From assembly GCA_040414485.1 (NCBI GenBank), contig JBEDUK010000074.1, positions 1 to 41,879 of the forward strand: a DNA stretch of 41,879 nucleotides, given 5' to 3'. This stretch comes from JBEDUK01 sp040414485. Its GTDB lineage: Bacteria; Actinomycetota; UBA4738. This document shows, one piece after another, positions 30,298 through 39,092 of the stretch (its first letter is position 1; every line of letters starts with the position of its first letter). Below the pieces are notes generated by a model. That model was not told the origin of the DNA. It was given only the letters and a program-made list of their open reading frames with translations, and did no database searches. The position numbers and the translations under genes are program-made.

Positions 30298-33200
30298 CTA
30301 CAGCACCCCCTCGCGGAGGGCGAACGCGGTCGCCTCGCCGCGGGAGGAGGCGCCGACCTTCGCGAACATGTGCTCCAGCCGGACGTGGGCGTCCTCGACG
30401 GTGATGCCCTCCCGTTCGGCCATCTGAACCGTCGTGAGGCCCTCGGTCAGCAGGCCCAGGAGCCGGCGTTCGCCCTCATCCATGCCGGAGAGCGCACCGT
30501 CGGCCGCCCCCGCTCCGACGCCGCCGTCCGATACCGGCCCCGCCAGGCGCGCCCACTCGCTGCCGACCGGGCCGCGGAACCATTTCACGCGGACGTCCTC
30601 GTCCACCGTCCGCTGTGCGGTCATGGCCAGCAGGATCTGCAGGAACATGCGCAGGGACTCCCGCTCGCCGTCCTCGCCACCGGCCATGATCGCGCGGGCG
30701 GCGGGGAGCAGCATCTCCGGGTAGACGTCCTCCCGCATCGAATCCTCGAACGACTGGGCGACCCGTCGTCCGGCCTCGGCGGCGCCGGGCAGATCGCCGC
30801 GCGCCATCGCCACTTCGGCCAGCGCCGCGTCCGCCTGCGCGGTCCACGGCTGATGGGTGACGAACAGCGAGACCAGCTCCTTCGCCTGCCCCGCCCACTG
30901 CTCCGCGAGGTCCAGAAGCGTTTCGTCGCCTCGCACGCTCCCGAGCCGCGCGGCCTCGAGCGCCATCCGCGCGAGGATCTCGCAGCGACCCGAGGGCCGG
31001 CCCTGCCCGGACGCCGCCTGCAGCGCGCGTTCGCAGTGCTCGCGCATGGCGGTCCCGTCGCCGTCGGCCGCGCGCACCAGCGCCCGCCAGAGCTCGAGTC
31101 GCCTCGCCCGAAGGGCGGTCGGCGCGGCGGCTGCGACCTGCGCGGCGAGGTCGAGCCACCGGTCGGCCTCGGCGACCTCGCCCAGGTCGAGGTGGGCCAT
31201 GGCCGTGCCGCCGGCCGCCAGGAACTCCAGCGAACGGTCTCCGATCGTCTTCGCGGCCCAGTACGCCTCCTCGCCGCGTGTCAGCGCGAGGTCGGGGATG
31301 ACCTTCGCGCGGGCGAAGACATGGACCCCGTAGGCCATCTGTGCGTCGACGGCGGCCCGTTCGCTCTCCCGCGACAGGGACTGCAGCCGGGTGGCCAGTC
31401 GGCGGATCTCCTCGATGCGCTGCGCGGGGTTCGACCCGATGTGGATGTCCGCACCGAACCGCTGATAGGCCATGGTGATGACGGTCGACATGACACCGCG
31501 CCGGTCGCCGATCCTCTCGAACAGCTCCAGCGCCCGCTGCAGGTGTTCGCTGGCGGCCATCACGTTCGGAAGGACCGGGAGCGTCATCACGATCTCGTCG
31601 ACCGATTCGCCGGCGGCAACCCTCGCCATCACCGGGATGTGTGCGCCGGTGTGGATCTGTTCGACGAACCACGCGCGCACCCGGCCGATCTCGATCACGC
31701 CGAGCTCCCGTTCGGCTGCGGCGAGCGCCGCGTCGTTCCCGAGTCCCTCCGCCAGTTCCGCGGCTTTGGCAAATGCAGCCTCGGCCGCGTCCAGATCGAC
31801 CTCGGCGGCGGATGGTATGAAGCCCTCGCCGAGCTCGAACCGAAGGGTCGCCTGGCCGAGCTCCAGTGACGCGGCGAGTGCCGCCGGCGCGTCCTTCCGC
31901 TCGTCGGCGAGCTCGGTGACGCGGCGGGCGAGGGCTGCGGCGCGGTCCTCCTCGCCTGCGATCCGAAGCGCGGCGGATCGCCGAAGCATGACGTCGAGTT
32001 CGAGGTGCGCGTCGCCCAGCGCGTCGGCCAGCGCGGCCAGTTCCGAGAGCGCCTCCAGGCGATCGAGCGGCCGGCGGACGATGTCCATGGCATCGTCGCG
32101 GAGCGTGAGGAGCGTGACGCGATCCGCCGGGTCGGTGGCGAGCGGCAGGGCGACCTCGACCGCGCGAAAGACCTCGTCGGGGGCGTGCGATGCGAGCGCC
32201 GCCCGTGCGGCGGCGACGGAATAGCGCGCGCAGCGCTCGGCGTCGCCCGCCTCCGCCGCGTGGTGGGCGAGCATCGGCAGGCTTCCGGGCGTGGGGTCCC
32301 CGCCTTCGGTGAGCATGTCGACGATGGCGGCGTGGATCGCCCGCCGCCGGGTGGGGGAGAGCGACGCGAGGCAGAACTGCCGGACCTGCTCGTGGGTGAA
32401 GTTGTAGTCGGCCGGGGACCCGGGTTGATGCTGCTGCAGGAGCCCGGCCGCGACGGCGGGTGACATCGACTCGGCCAGCCGTTCGAGCTCGGCTTCGGCG
32501 TCCCGATCGCCGAGCCTGGCCTTCACGGCCTGCAGGTCGCGGAGGCTGAAGCTCCGGCCGAGCGCCGCCGCCTCCGACAATGAGGTCTTCGTCTCCTCCG
32601 GCAGCCGCCCCGACCGGCGCTGGATGAGCGTCTGCACGGCCGACGGCGCGAGGCGATCGGCGTTCTTCGCCAGCGACCACGCACCGTCGATCTGCTGGAT
32701 CATGCCGGCGTCCCGGTAGGCGTGGGCCAGTTCCTCCAGGATGAAGGGGACGCCCTCGGCCTGCGCGTGGATCGTGGCGGCAGTGGCCGCGGTGAGCGGG
32801 CCGCCGAGCGTTTGGCGAAGGAATGCGGCCGTCTCGGCCTGGGTGAACCGGGACAGCCGCATCCGGCGGATGAGGCCCATCCGCTCCATGTCGACGAGGA
32901 GGGTGACGGCCTCGGTGACCTGCGCGGTCTCCTCGGGCCGCATGGTCAGCACGAGCAGGATGGGGCTGCCCGGGTCGCTCCGGACCACGTACCTGAGCGC
33001 GCGGAGGCTGTCCGCGTCCGCCCACTGGATGTTGTCGGCCAGGACCGCGAGCGGGCGCTCGGCCGCCAGCGCGCGCATGGCGAGGGTCGCCAGGTCGAAC
33101 TGCCGGAGGAGCCGCTGATCGGGGGGCATGCCCTCGAGGCTCGGGTCGTCGTGGCCCGACAGCGCCCGAAGCGCGCGCTGGACCGTGTTCTCGGCCGCAG

Positions 33201-33552
33201 CCATGTCCGGATTCGGGCCGTCGTGGCCGCCCACCGCCGAGGAGAGGATCGAGCGCATCAGGAGGAACGGGCCGCGGAGCTCCTCGTCGGCGGCGACCGC
33301 GACGGCGGTGAAGCCGCGCTGCCCGGCCAGCTCGGTCGCGGCCAGCAGCAGCCGGGTCTTGCCGATGCCCGGTTCGCCTTCGAGGGTGACCGCCGAAAGG
33401 CCGCCCCGCGCTGTCTCGAGCTCGGCTTCGATGGCGTCCAGTTCGGTCGCGCGGCCGACGACCGGCGCGCCGCCGCGGCGCATGTGGAACGCCAGCGGGC
33501 AGAGCGCCTGCAGGATCGGATCGGACGCCAGGGCCGGCGCAACGGTACTCAT
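30298..33552 (-). CDS. large ATP-binding regulator with TPR-like arm and LuxR-like HTH
   Basis: 1084 residues. An N-terminal AAA/STAND ATPase begins at GGAPVVGRATELDAIEAEL, with Walker A LEGEPGIGKTRLLL (Lys65) and Walker B LAVLADNIQWADADSLRALR. A winged/helical region follows (to about 400). A long TPR-like helical arm (about 430-1000) comes next. The C-terminus GMDEGERRLLGLLTEGLTTVQMAEREGITVEDAHVRLEHMFAKVGASSRGEA is a divergent LuxR-type HTH. Such proteins are ligand-controlled transcription activators; in mycobacteria similar ones (such as Rv0386) carry a cyclase domain in the same chain. Here the cyclase is the next gene. The ATG at 33552 has GCAGGA before it. It is divergent from the DUF2231 gene. 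Confidence 0.88.
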   Translation of the reverse strand: MSTVAPALASDPILQALCPLAFHMRRGGAPVVGRATELDAIEAELETARGGLSAVTLEGEPGIGKTRLLLAATELAGQRGFTAVAVAADEELRGPFLLMRSILSSAVGGHDGPNPDMAAAENTVQRALRALSGHDDPSLEGMPPDQRLLRQFDLATLAMRALAAERPLAVLADNIQWADADSLRALRYVVRSDPGSPILLVLTMRPEETAQVTEAVTLLVDMERMGLIRRMRLSRFTQAETAAFLRQTLGGPLTAATAATIHAQAEGVPFILEELAHAYRDAGMIQQIDGAWSLAKNADRLAPSAVQTLIQRRSGRLPEETKTSLSEAAALGRSFSLRDLQAVKARLGDRDAEAELERLAESMSPAVAAGLLQQHQPGSPADYNFTHEQVRQFCLASLSPTRRRAIHAAIVDMLTEGGDPTPGSLPMLAHHAAEAGDAERCARYSVAAARAALASHAPDEVFRAVEVALPLATDPADRVTLLTLRDDAMDIVRRPLDRLEALSELAALADALGDAHLELDVMLRRSAALRIAGEEDRAAALARRVTELADERKDAPAALAASLELGQATLRFELGEGFIPSAAEVDLDAAEAAFAKAAELAEGLGNDAALAAAERELGVIEIGRVRAWFVEQIHTGAHIPVMARVAAGESVDEIVMTLPVLPNVMAASEHLQRALELFERIGDRRGVMSTVITMAYQRFGADIHIGSNPAQRIEEIRRLATRLQSLSRESERAAVDAQMAYGVHVFARAKVIPDLALTRGEEAYWAAKTIGDRSLEFLAAGGTAMAHLDLGEVAEADRWLDLAAQVAAAAPTALRARRLELWRALVRAADGDGTAMREHCERALQAASGQGRPSGRCEILARMALEAARLGSVRGDETLLDLAEQWAGQAKELVSLFVTHQPWTAQADAALAEVAMARGDLPGAAEAGRRVAQSFEDSMREDVYPEMLLPAARAIMAGGEDGERESLRMFLQILLAMTAQRTVDEDVRVKWFRGPVGSEWARLAGPVSDGGVGAGAADGALSGMDEGERRLLGLLTEGLTTVQMAEREGITVEDAHVRLEHMFAKVGASSRGEATAFALREGVL

Positions 33553-33709
33553 GGTTCCTGCTCCACCGAACCCCCCGGTCGGTACATCGATCGTGGCCGT
33601 CGAGTATGCCAGGGTCCAGGCGATTCTCGATCGACGGTCAGCTCCTTGCCCGCCGCCGGCCGGCGGAGCATCATCCCTTCGTGCGGGTTCGAGAGGGAGC
33701 GTGAGGGGG

Positions 33710-34222
33710 ATGCGAACGGGCGACGAAGCGGGAGCCGGCGAGAACCGTCCCCGCCGCAGGTGGACGCTGAAGGAGATCGTCCAGGGCAAGCCGATCGGCT
33801 CGCCGACCCACCCGATGGTGGTGGTGTTCCCGATCGCCCTGTACATCGCGGCGCTCGGTCTGGACATCGTCTCTCGCCTCGGGCATTTTCCCGAGGCGCC
33901 CGTGGCGGCGACGTGGCTGATCATGGGCGGACTGCTCGCTTCGATCGCCGTGATCACGACGGGTCTGGTGGACCGAACGACGATCCGCAAGGGATCGAAG
34001 GCTCGACCGGCGGTGAACCGCCATATGTCGATCCAGCTCACCGCCACGGCGGTCATGATCGTGAATCTGCTGGTCCGGTGGGGCAGCCGGTACGACCAGC
34101 GGGCGCCCATCGGGTGGATCCTCCTGGACGCGGCGGGGGCCCTGCTCATCTCGGTGGGAGGGCACTTCGGCGGCGAGCTCGTGTTCCGCTTCGGCATGCG
34201 GGTAGGCGAACGCCCCGACTGA
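33710..34222 (+). CDS. DUF2231 membrane protein
   Basis: 170 residues with four membrane segments, of the DUF2231 family. IGSPTHPMVVVFPIALYIAALGLDIV is the family's hallmark first helix with the HP pair. ATWLIMGGLLASIAVITTGLVD, MSIQLTATAVMIVNLLVRW and WILLDAAGALLISVGGHFGGELVF complete the bundle. His residues in HP, NRHM and GGHFGG are spaced as in other members and could bind a heme or metal, but the family function is not established. The ATG at 33710 follows GTGAGGGGG; a GTG at 33701 is an alternative adding three residues. A 9-pair hairpin lies directly after the stop. Confidence 0.82.
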   Translation: MRTGDEAGAGENRPRRRWTLKEIVQGKPIGSPTHPMVVVFPIALYIAALGLDIVSRLGHFPEAPVAATWLIMGGLLASIAVITTGLVDRTTIRKGSKARPAVNRHMSIQLTATAVMIVNLLVRWGSRYDQRAPIGWILLDAAGALLISVGGHFGGELVFRFGMRVGERPD

Positions 34223-34224
34223 CC

Positions 34225-34261
34225 GACCCGCCGCTCACCGAACTCCAAATACCGGCGGGTC
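34225..34261. terminator. hairpin between DUF2231 and tRNA-Gly
   Basis: GACCCGCCG (34225-34233) and CGGCGGGTC (34253-34261) form a perfect 9-pair stem with a 19-base loop. It starts three bases after the DUF2231 stop and 21 bases beyond the end of the minus-strand tRNA, so it may serve both. Confidence 0.6.
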
Positions 34262-34281
34262 GAGCCGCTAAGAATGACGAG

Positions 34282-34352
34282 AGCGGGTGAGGGGAATCGA
34301 ACCCCCGCCTCGAGCTTGGGAAGCTCGCGTTCTGCCATTGAACTACACCCGC
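34282..34352 (-). tRNA. tRNA-Gly (anticodon CCC)
   Basis: A 71-base cloverleaf on the minus strand. The acceptor GCGGGTG pairs with CACCCGC, the D arm contains AGTTCAATGGCAGAAC, and the anticodon stem CGAGC/GCTCG encloses loop TTCCCAA, so the anticodon is CCC (34318-34320). The T arm has GGTTCGATTCC. The discriminator base is T, and CCA is not encoded, unlike the tRNA-Sec gene in this window. Confidence 0.95.
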
Positions 34353-34368
34353 GGCGTGGCGGAGCCCA

Positions 34369-34374
34369 ATCCTA
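34369..34374 (-). promoter_or_regulatory. -10 box TAGGAT for tRNA-Gly
   Basis: On the minus strand TAGGAT lies 16 bases before the tRNA 5' end, leaving a short leader for RNase P. No clear -35 box is seen. Confidence 0.35.
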
Positions 34375-34429
34375 TCAACGACGCCGTGTGGGCCAGAACG
34401 CAGAACTCAGAAGAAGGAGGAAGGCCGGC

Positions 34430-35146
34430 CTAGCTGACCGCGCGGCCGGGCGTGCCGCCCAGGCTCGACAGGCCGCCCTGGCCGGGGACCTCGCCGATCC
34501 CCATGGAGATCGCCATCATCGCGGCCTGCGTGCGGTTCGTGACGCCGAGCTTGCGGAACACGGAGGCGAGGTGCGCCTTCACCGTCTTCTCCGACAGGAA
34601 CAGGCGCCGGCTGATCTCGCGGTTCGAATTCCCCGCCGCCAGCAGTTCGAGGATGTCGGCCTCGCGCCGGGTGAGCCCGGCCTCGTTCCCGCGGTGCGTC
34701 CCGCTCCGCGATCCGTTGACGCCCGGGTCGCCGCCGTCGAAGAGGTTCCGGATGGCGCGGGCGGACAGCACGTTCCCGGCGCCGGACACGGCCACCGAGA
34801 TCGCCTGCGACAGGTCAGCGGGGGTCGAGTCCTTCAGCAGGTAGCCGGAGGCGCCCTCGGCCATCGCGGCCTTGACGTACTCGGGGTTGTCGTAGTTCGT
34901 CACGATGATCACGGGCACCTGCGGCCATGTAGCTCGGATCTCACGGAGCAGGTCCAGCCCGCCGCGCCCGGGCATCCGGATGTCGACGAGGGCGACGTCG
35001 AACGACTCCTTCGCGAGCAGCGCCTCCGCGCCGTCCGCGTCGCCCGCCTCCACCACCTCAGCGCCTTCCATGCAGGAGTACAGGAGCTGGGCAAGTCCCT
35101 TTCGGACGAGCGTGTGGTCGTCGACCAACAGGATCCTCAACGTCAT
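34430..35146 (-). CDS. NarL/FixJ-family response regulator
   Basis: 238 residues. The receiver domain has ILLVDDHTLVRKG, Asp55 in DVALVDIRMPGRGG, Thr in VIIVTNYDNPE and Lys in SGYLLKDS. The LuxR-type HTH is LTRREADILELLAAGNSNREISRRLFLSEKTVKAHLASVFRKLG. A Gly/Ser-rich linker joins the two, and a ~20-residue Gly-rich tail follows. GGAAGG before the ATG is a good ribosome-binding site. It starts 10 bases after the stop of a kinase-like gene that lacks a catalytic domain, and the two form a unit downstream of etfD. Confidence 0.92.
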   Translation of the reverse strand: MTLRILLVDDHTLVRKGLAQLLYSCMEGAEVVEAGDADGAEALLAKESFDVALVDIRMPGRGGLDLLREIRATWPQVPVIIVTNYDNPEYVKAAMAEGASGYLLKDSTPADLSQAISVAVSGAGNVLSARAIRNLFDGGDPGVNGSRSGTHRGNEAGLTRREADILELLAAGNSNREISRRLFLSEKTVKAHLASVFRKLGVTNRTQAAMMAISMGIGEVPGQGGLSSLGGTPGRAVS

Positions 35147-35156
35147 CTGCCTTCCG

Positions 35157-35489
35157 TCAGGCGCCCCGCACCTCGGCGCGCCACCCCTCGGCCGTCAGCC
35201 CTTCGACCGCCCTGACCAGTTCCGGCGCGAACCGAAAGGGGTCCGCGTCGCCCTCCGCCGTCTCCGTCAGCGAACGCACGGTGGCGCGCAGCTCTGCCGC
35301 CGCCTGCTGCGTGGACGAACGAAGGCGGTGCAACACCATGACGACCTCATCGGGCGGCAGCGGGTTGCTCGAACCCATGATGTGCGCCAGCCCGTCCAGC
35401 TCCAGCGACACGCTCACGACGGTCTGCATCGCGCCGTCGTGGAGGTCGTTTGCCGTGCGCTGTTTCCAGGATCTCTCGGGATGTTCCAC
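35157..35489 (-). CDS. HisKA_3 phosphoacceptor-only protein (kinase without ATPase domain)
   Basis: 110 residues. KQRTANDLHDGAMQTVVSVSLELDGLAHIM is the HisKA_3 dimerisation helix with phosphoacceptor His17, and a second helix follows (LRSSTQQAAAELRATVRSLTE). The remaining ~35 residues (RFAPELVRAVEGLTAEGWRAEVRGA) resemble the linker at the start of the HATPase domain, but the N, D and G boxes are missing. The gene stops there and the response regulator begins 10 bases later, so no room is left for them. It is either a truncated kinase or a phosphotransfer/phosphatase partner of the regulator. The GTG start lies 39 bases after etfD on the same strand. Confidence 0.75.
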   Translation of the reverse strand: MEHPERSWKQRTANDLHDGAMQTVVSVSLELDGLAHIMGSSNPLPPDEVVMVLHRLRSSTQQAAAELRATVRSLTETAEGDADPFRFAPELVRAVEGLTAEGWRAEVRGA

Positions 35490-35528
35490 GAGGGGGGTAT
35501 CGGCGGGCTACCGCCCGGCCTTAACCCA

Positions 35529-37670
35529 TCATGTTGGGGCGTCGTCGACCTGCGGTGTCGGCCGGCTCGCGGTCGACGCCGGCGGCGCCACCGAGGCGGC
35601 GACCACCTGCGCGACGTCCAGCACCCGCAGCTCCTTGCCCCGGGACTTCACCCCGTCGTCGAGCATGATCATGCAATAGGGGCATGCGACGCCGAGCGAC
35701 GACGCCCCCGTCGAGAGCGCCTCGTCGGTTCGTTCGACGTTGATGCGTTTGCCGAGCCGCTCCTCCATCCACATGCGTGCGCCGCCGGCGCCGCAGCAGA
35801 ACCCCCGCTGCTTGTGCCGCTCCATCTCCACCGTCCGAAGGCCCGGAACCTTGCCGAGCACGTCCCGGGGCGCGTCGTACACCTCGTTGTGGCGGCCCAG
35901 GTAGCACGGGTCGTGATAGGTGAGCGAGTCGGCCACCGGGTTTGTCGGCCTCAGCCTGCCGTCCGCGATCAGGCGGGCCAGCAGCTGCGTGTGATGGATC
36001 ACCTCGTAGGTGCCGCCGTAGTCCGGATATTCGTTCCGCAGCGTGTTGAAGCAGTGCGGGCAGTTCGCCACGATCTTGGTCACGCCCAGGTCGTTCAGGG
36101 TTTCGACATTTTGCTCGGCGAGCATCTGGAAGAGGTACTCGTTGCCGATCCGGCGGGCGGGGTCACCGGTGCACAGCTCCGCCGGCCCGAGGATGCCGAA
36201 CGACACGCCCGCCTGTTCGAGCACCTGCGCGAGCGCCTGCGTGATCTTCTTCGCCCGTTCGTCGAAGGACCCCGCGCAGCCCACCCAATAGAGGTACTCG
36301 GGCAGGTCGGCGGCTGAGGTGCCGGGTTCGATGATCCGAACGCCGTCCATCCCCTTCGCCCACGCGGCCCGCTGCGACTGGGGCTGCCCCCACGGGTTGT
36401 TCGAGGACTCGAGGTTTCGCAACAGCGCGCCGGCCTCCTGCGGGAAGCGCGACTCCGCCTGGACCAGGTACCGGCGCATGTCCACGATGTGGTCGACGTG
36501 CTCGATGTTCACCGGGCATTCCTGCATGCACGCCCCGCACGTGACGCACGACCAGATGACCTCGTCGTCGACGATGTCGGGGTTGAGGCTCACCTTGGCC
36601 ACCTGCTCCGCTCCGTCGGCGGATCCGGCACGCTTGGCCGCCAGCAGCTTCTCGCCCTGGTCGAAGGCGTGGTCCCGCAGGTTCATGACCAAGAGCTTCG
36701 GCGACAGCGGCTTGCCGGTGTTCCACGCGGGGCAGGCGTTCTGGCACCGCCCGCATTCGGTGCACGCATAGGTGTCGAGGATCTCCTTCCATGTCAGGTC
36801 CTCGAGCGTGCCGGCGCCGAGGACCACGTCGCCTTCCTCGAGCTTCTCCAGATCGATCCTCTGGGGCCGCAGCCGCCCGCGGGCGCGCGTGTTCGAGAAG
36901 TAGACGTTCGGCTCGCTGGCGAAGATGTGCAGGTGCTTCGACCTGGGGATGTAGACCAGGAAGCCCAGGATCAGCACGATGTGCGCCCAGAGCGCCGCGT
37001 CGTGGACCGCGTCCAGCGCGCCCGACGACAAGCCGGTGAACAGGTTCGAAAGGGCGTTCGAGATGGGCATCCACGTCGCGGTCTCCGGCGCGGCGCCGGT
37101 CGCGGCGATCGAGGTCGCCTTGATCACGTACAGCGTGACGATGATGGCGGCGATCCACAGCAGGATGTAGTCGGCCTCGCGCAGGTGCGAGCCCTTGAAC
37201 CGATCGGGCCGCATCACCTTTCGGATGAAGAACGCGATCGCCACGCCGACCAGGACCAGCGCCGCGAAGACGTCCTGGATCAGGCCGAGCCAGCCCATGC
37301 GACCCACCCACGGGATGGCGAATCCCCGCGAGATGGATTCGCCCATCGCCTCGAGGATCGTGGTCAGCAGGACCAGGAACCCCCAGAAGATGAACGCGTG
37401 CATCAGGCCGGGCAGGAACCGCTGGAAAAGCTTGCGCTGCCCGAGCACGACCGTCGCCTCCAGCTCCACGCGTCTGCCGACGGTGTCGGTGCGATCCGCC
37501 GGCTGGCCGAGCCGGACCAGCCCGACCAGCGTGCGGGCCCGCGTCGCGAACAGATAGACGGCCGCGGCCAGGAGCAGCGCCAGCACGACGATCCCCGTGA
37601 CGCCCCGCGCGCCCAGCGCGAGGAGCGCGGTCGCAGCGGGGGTCGAATGCTCGGGCGGCGCGGACGGCAC
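35529..37670 (-). CDS. etfD: EtfD-like membrane Fe-S oxidoreductase (ETF:menaquinone oxidoreductase type)
   Basis: 713 residues. The N-terminal ~240 form a NarI-like membrane domain with five to six helices and His residues suited to b-type haem. Two [4Fe-4S] sites follow: CTECGRCQNAC (Cys303, 306, 309, 313) and CVTCGACMQEC (Cys375, 378, 381, 385). Two CCG domains complete it: WVGCAGSFDERAK with NCPHCFNTLRNEYPDYGG, and DPCYLGRHNEVYD with GFCCGAGGARMW. In mycobacteria the equivalent EtfD (Rv0338c) passes electrons from fatty-acid beta-oxidation, through EtfAB, to menaquinone. EtfAB genes are not in the window. The GTG start follows a -10 box by 10 bases. Confidence 0.88.
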   Translation of the reverse strand: MPSAPPEHSTPAATALLALGARGVTGIVVLALLLAAAVYLFATRARTLVGLVRLGQPADRTDTVGRRVELEATVVLGQRKLFQRFLPGLMHAFIFWGFLVLLTTILEAMGESISRGFAIPWVGRMGWLGLIQDVFAALVLVGVAIAFFIRKVMRPDRFKGSHLREADYILLWIAAIIVTLYVIKATSIAATGAAPETATWMPISNALSNLFTGLSSGALDAVHDAALWAHIVLILGFLVYIPRSKHLHIFASEPNVYFSNTRARGRLRPQRIDLEKLEEGDVVLGAGTLEDLTWKEILDTYACTECGRCQNACPAWNTGKPLSPKLLVMNLRDHAFDQGEKLLAAKRAGSADGAEQVAKVSLNPDIVDDEVIWSCVTCGACMQECPVNIEHVDHIVDMRRYLVQAESRFPQEAGALLRNLESSNNPWGQPQSQRAAWAKGMDGVRIIEPGTSAADLPEYLYWVGCAGSFDERAKKITQALAQVLEQAGVSFGILGPAELCTGDPARRIGNEYLFQMLAEQNVETLNDLGVTKIVANCPHCFNTLRNEYPDYGGTYEVIHHTQLLARLIADGRLRPTNPVADSLTYHDPCYLGRHNEVYDAPRDVLGKVPGLRTVEMERHKQRGFCCGAGGARMWMEERLGKRINVERTDEALSTGASSLGVACPYCMIMLDDGVKSRGKELRVLDVAQVVAASVAPPASTASRPTPQVDDAPT

Positions 37671-37680
37671 GGTCCCGGGC

Positions 37681-37686
37681 AGTCTA
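37681..37686 (-). promoter_or_regulatory. -10 box TAGACT before etfD
   Basis: On the minus strand TAGACT ends 10 bases before the GTG at 37670, allowing a leader of about three bases. Confidence 0.4.
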
Positions 37687-37697
37687 TCGATGGCGGC

Positions 37698-39092
37698 TCA
37701 GCCGGCGTGCGCTGGAGAGGGCGAGGATTCGGCGCTGGGCCTGACCGCGGGTGCGACGGCAGGGACCCGAAGCCGGATCAGCGCACCGCCGTCCGGTGCC
37801 GACTCCGCGGACACCGTGCCGCCATGCGCGTCCGCAACTTGTTTGACGATGGCGAGGCCCAGGCCGGAGCCGGGCTTGCCGCGCGCGGCATCCGAGCGAT
37901 AGAAGCGGTCGAAGATGCGCGGCAGGTCTTCCGGGGCGATGCCGGGGCCGTGGTCGCGAACGGTCACCTCGCCGTCGACCGTGCACCTGACGTCCACGAC
38001 TGCCCCGTCTGGGCTGAACTTGACCGCATTGTCAAGCAGGTTGACGATCGCGCGTTCGAGCCGTGATCCCGAGCCGCGCACCAGACAGGGTTCCAGGCGC
38101 TCGTCGAAGTGGATGGCGCGGGCGTCCGCCCTGGCGGAGGCGCGTGTCACGGCGGCGCGGACCAGCTCGTCCAGCCGCACGTCGTCCACCTCGATCGGGG
38201 CGCCCGCGGCCCCACGGCCCGCCTCGACCAGATCTCCGACCAGGTCCGTGAGCTCGGCGATCTGCGCCCTCACGTCGCTCATCAGCCGGTCTCGGTCCTC
38301 CGTGGGGAGTTCGCGTCCGCCGGCCAGCACGTCGATGTTCGTCCGCAGGCTGGTCAGCGGCGTGCGCAACTCGTGCGACGCGTCCGCGACCAGCCGCCGC
38401 TGGGCCTCCTGGGAGGCCTCCAACGCGGCGAGCATGCGGTTGAACGCCGCGGCCAGGCGTCCGACCTCGTCCTCCTCCCTCAGCACCTCGATCCGCTGGG
38501 AGAGGTCACCGGTCGCGGTGACGTGCTCGGCCGCCTCGGTGAGCTGCGTGATCGGCCGCGCCGCCGTGCGCGAGACCGCGTAGCCGAGCCCCCCGGCAAC
38601 TGCGATCCCAACCACGCTCATCAGGCCGAGCCATCGCAGCAGCCGGGCCAGCGACTGGTCGACCTCGGTGAGCGGCCGGGCCACCTGCAGGGCGATCCCG
38701 GGAGGCATCCCCGGCTCGCGGACCGTGTAGACGCGGAGGTGCACCCCGGAGACGGTCTCATCCTGATACAGCGACGCGATCTCGCCCGCCGCCACGCGCT
38801 CGGCCTCCGCCGTCGGTGGGATGGTGCCGCCTGTGAGTCCGCCGACGGCGCCGTTGGGTTCGAGCACCTGCGCGACGCCCACGGCACCGCCGAAGGAGGT
38901 GTGCTTGAGCGACACGAGCCAGCCGCCCGACGTCTCCGTGACCCTGGCCGTGGACGCGATGCCGTCGAGCGAGGTGTCCATCGAAGAACGAAGCTGGGCC
39001 CGCACGACGAAGAACGTGGCGCCGGAGACCAGGATCACCGCGATCGCCACGGCGCCCGCGGCGGCGGCGGTGAGGCGCTCGCGAAACGTCAC
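37698..39092 (-). CDS. HAMP-type sensor histidine kinase (MprB-like)
   Basis: 464 residues. One membrane helix at about 8-31 and another at about 153-173 bracket a ~120-residue extracytoplasmic sensor domain. A HAMP domain follows (RPITQLTEAAEHVTATGDLSQRI). HisKA is RRLVADASHELRTPLTSLRTN with His240. The HATPase boxes are NLLDNAVKFSPDG, RDHGPGIAPEDL, FDRFYRSD and GSGLGLAIVKQ. The ~20-residue tail is Ala/Pro/Ser-rich. The GTG at 39092 overlaps the stop of the response regulator gene by four bases, so the pair is translationally coupled and surely functional partners. The architecture is like mycobacterial MprB, an envelope-stress sensor; the signal here is unknown. Confidence 0.93.
   Translation of the reverse strand: MTFRERLTAAAAGAVAIAVILVSGATFFVVRAQLRSSMDTSLDGIASTARVTETSGGWLVSLKHTSFGGAVGVAQVLEPNGAVGGLTGGTIPPTAEAERVAAGEIASLYQDETVSGVHLRVYTVREPGMPPGIALQVARPLTEVDQSLARLLRWLGLMSVVGIAVAGGLGYAVSRTAARPITQLTEAAEHVTATGDLSQRIEVLREEDEVGRLAAAFNRMLAALEASQEAQRRLVADASHELRTPLTSLRTNIDVLAGGRELPTEDRDRLMSDVRAQIAELTDLVGDLVEAGRGAAGAPIEVDDVRLDELVRAAVTRASARADARAIHFDERLEPCLVRGSGSRLERAIVNLLDNAVKFSPDGAVVDVRCTVDGEVTVRDHGPGIAPEDLPRIFDRFYRSDAARGKPGSGLGLAIVKQVADAHGGTVSAESAPDGGALIRLRVPAVAPAVRPSAESSPSPAHAG

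Noticed and set aside
33553..34338. N-terminal extension of the large LuxR-type regulator to give 1346 residues
   Set aside because: The extra part lies antisense to the DUF2231 gene and the tRNA-Gly, while the ATG at 33552 has a ribosome-binding site and opens the family-typical N-terminus.
35157..35489. Frameshift or sequencing error hiding a full histidine kinase
   Set aside because: Only 10 bases separate the stop from the well-defined response regulator start, so the missing ATPase domain cannot be in another frame.
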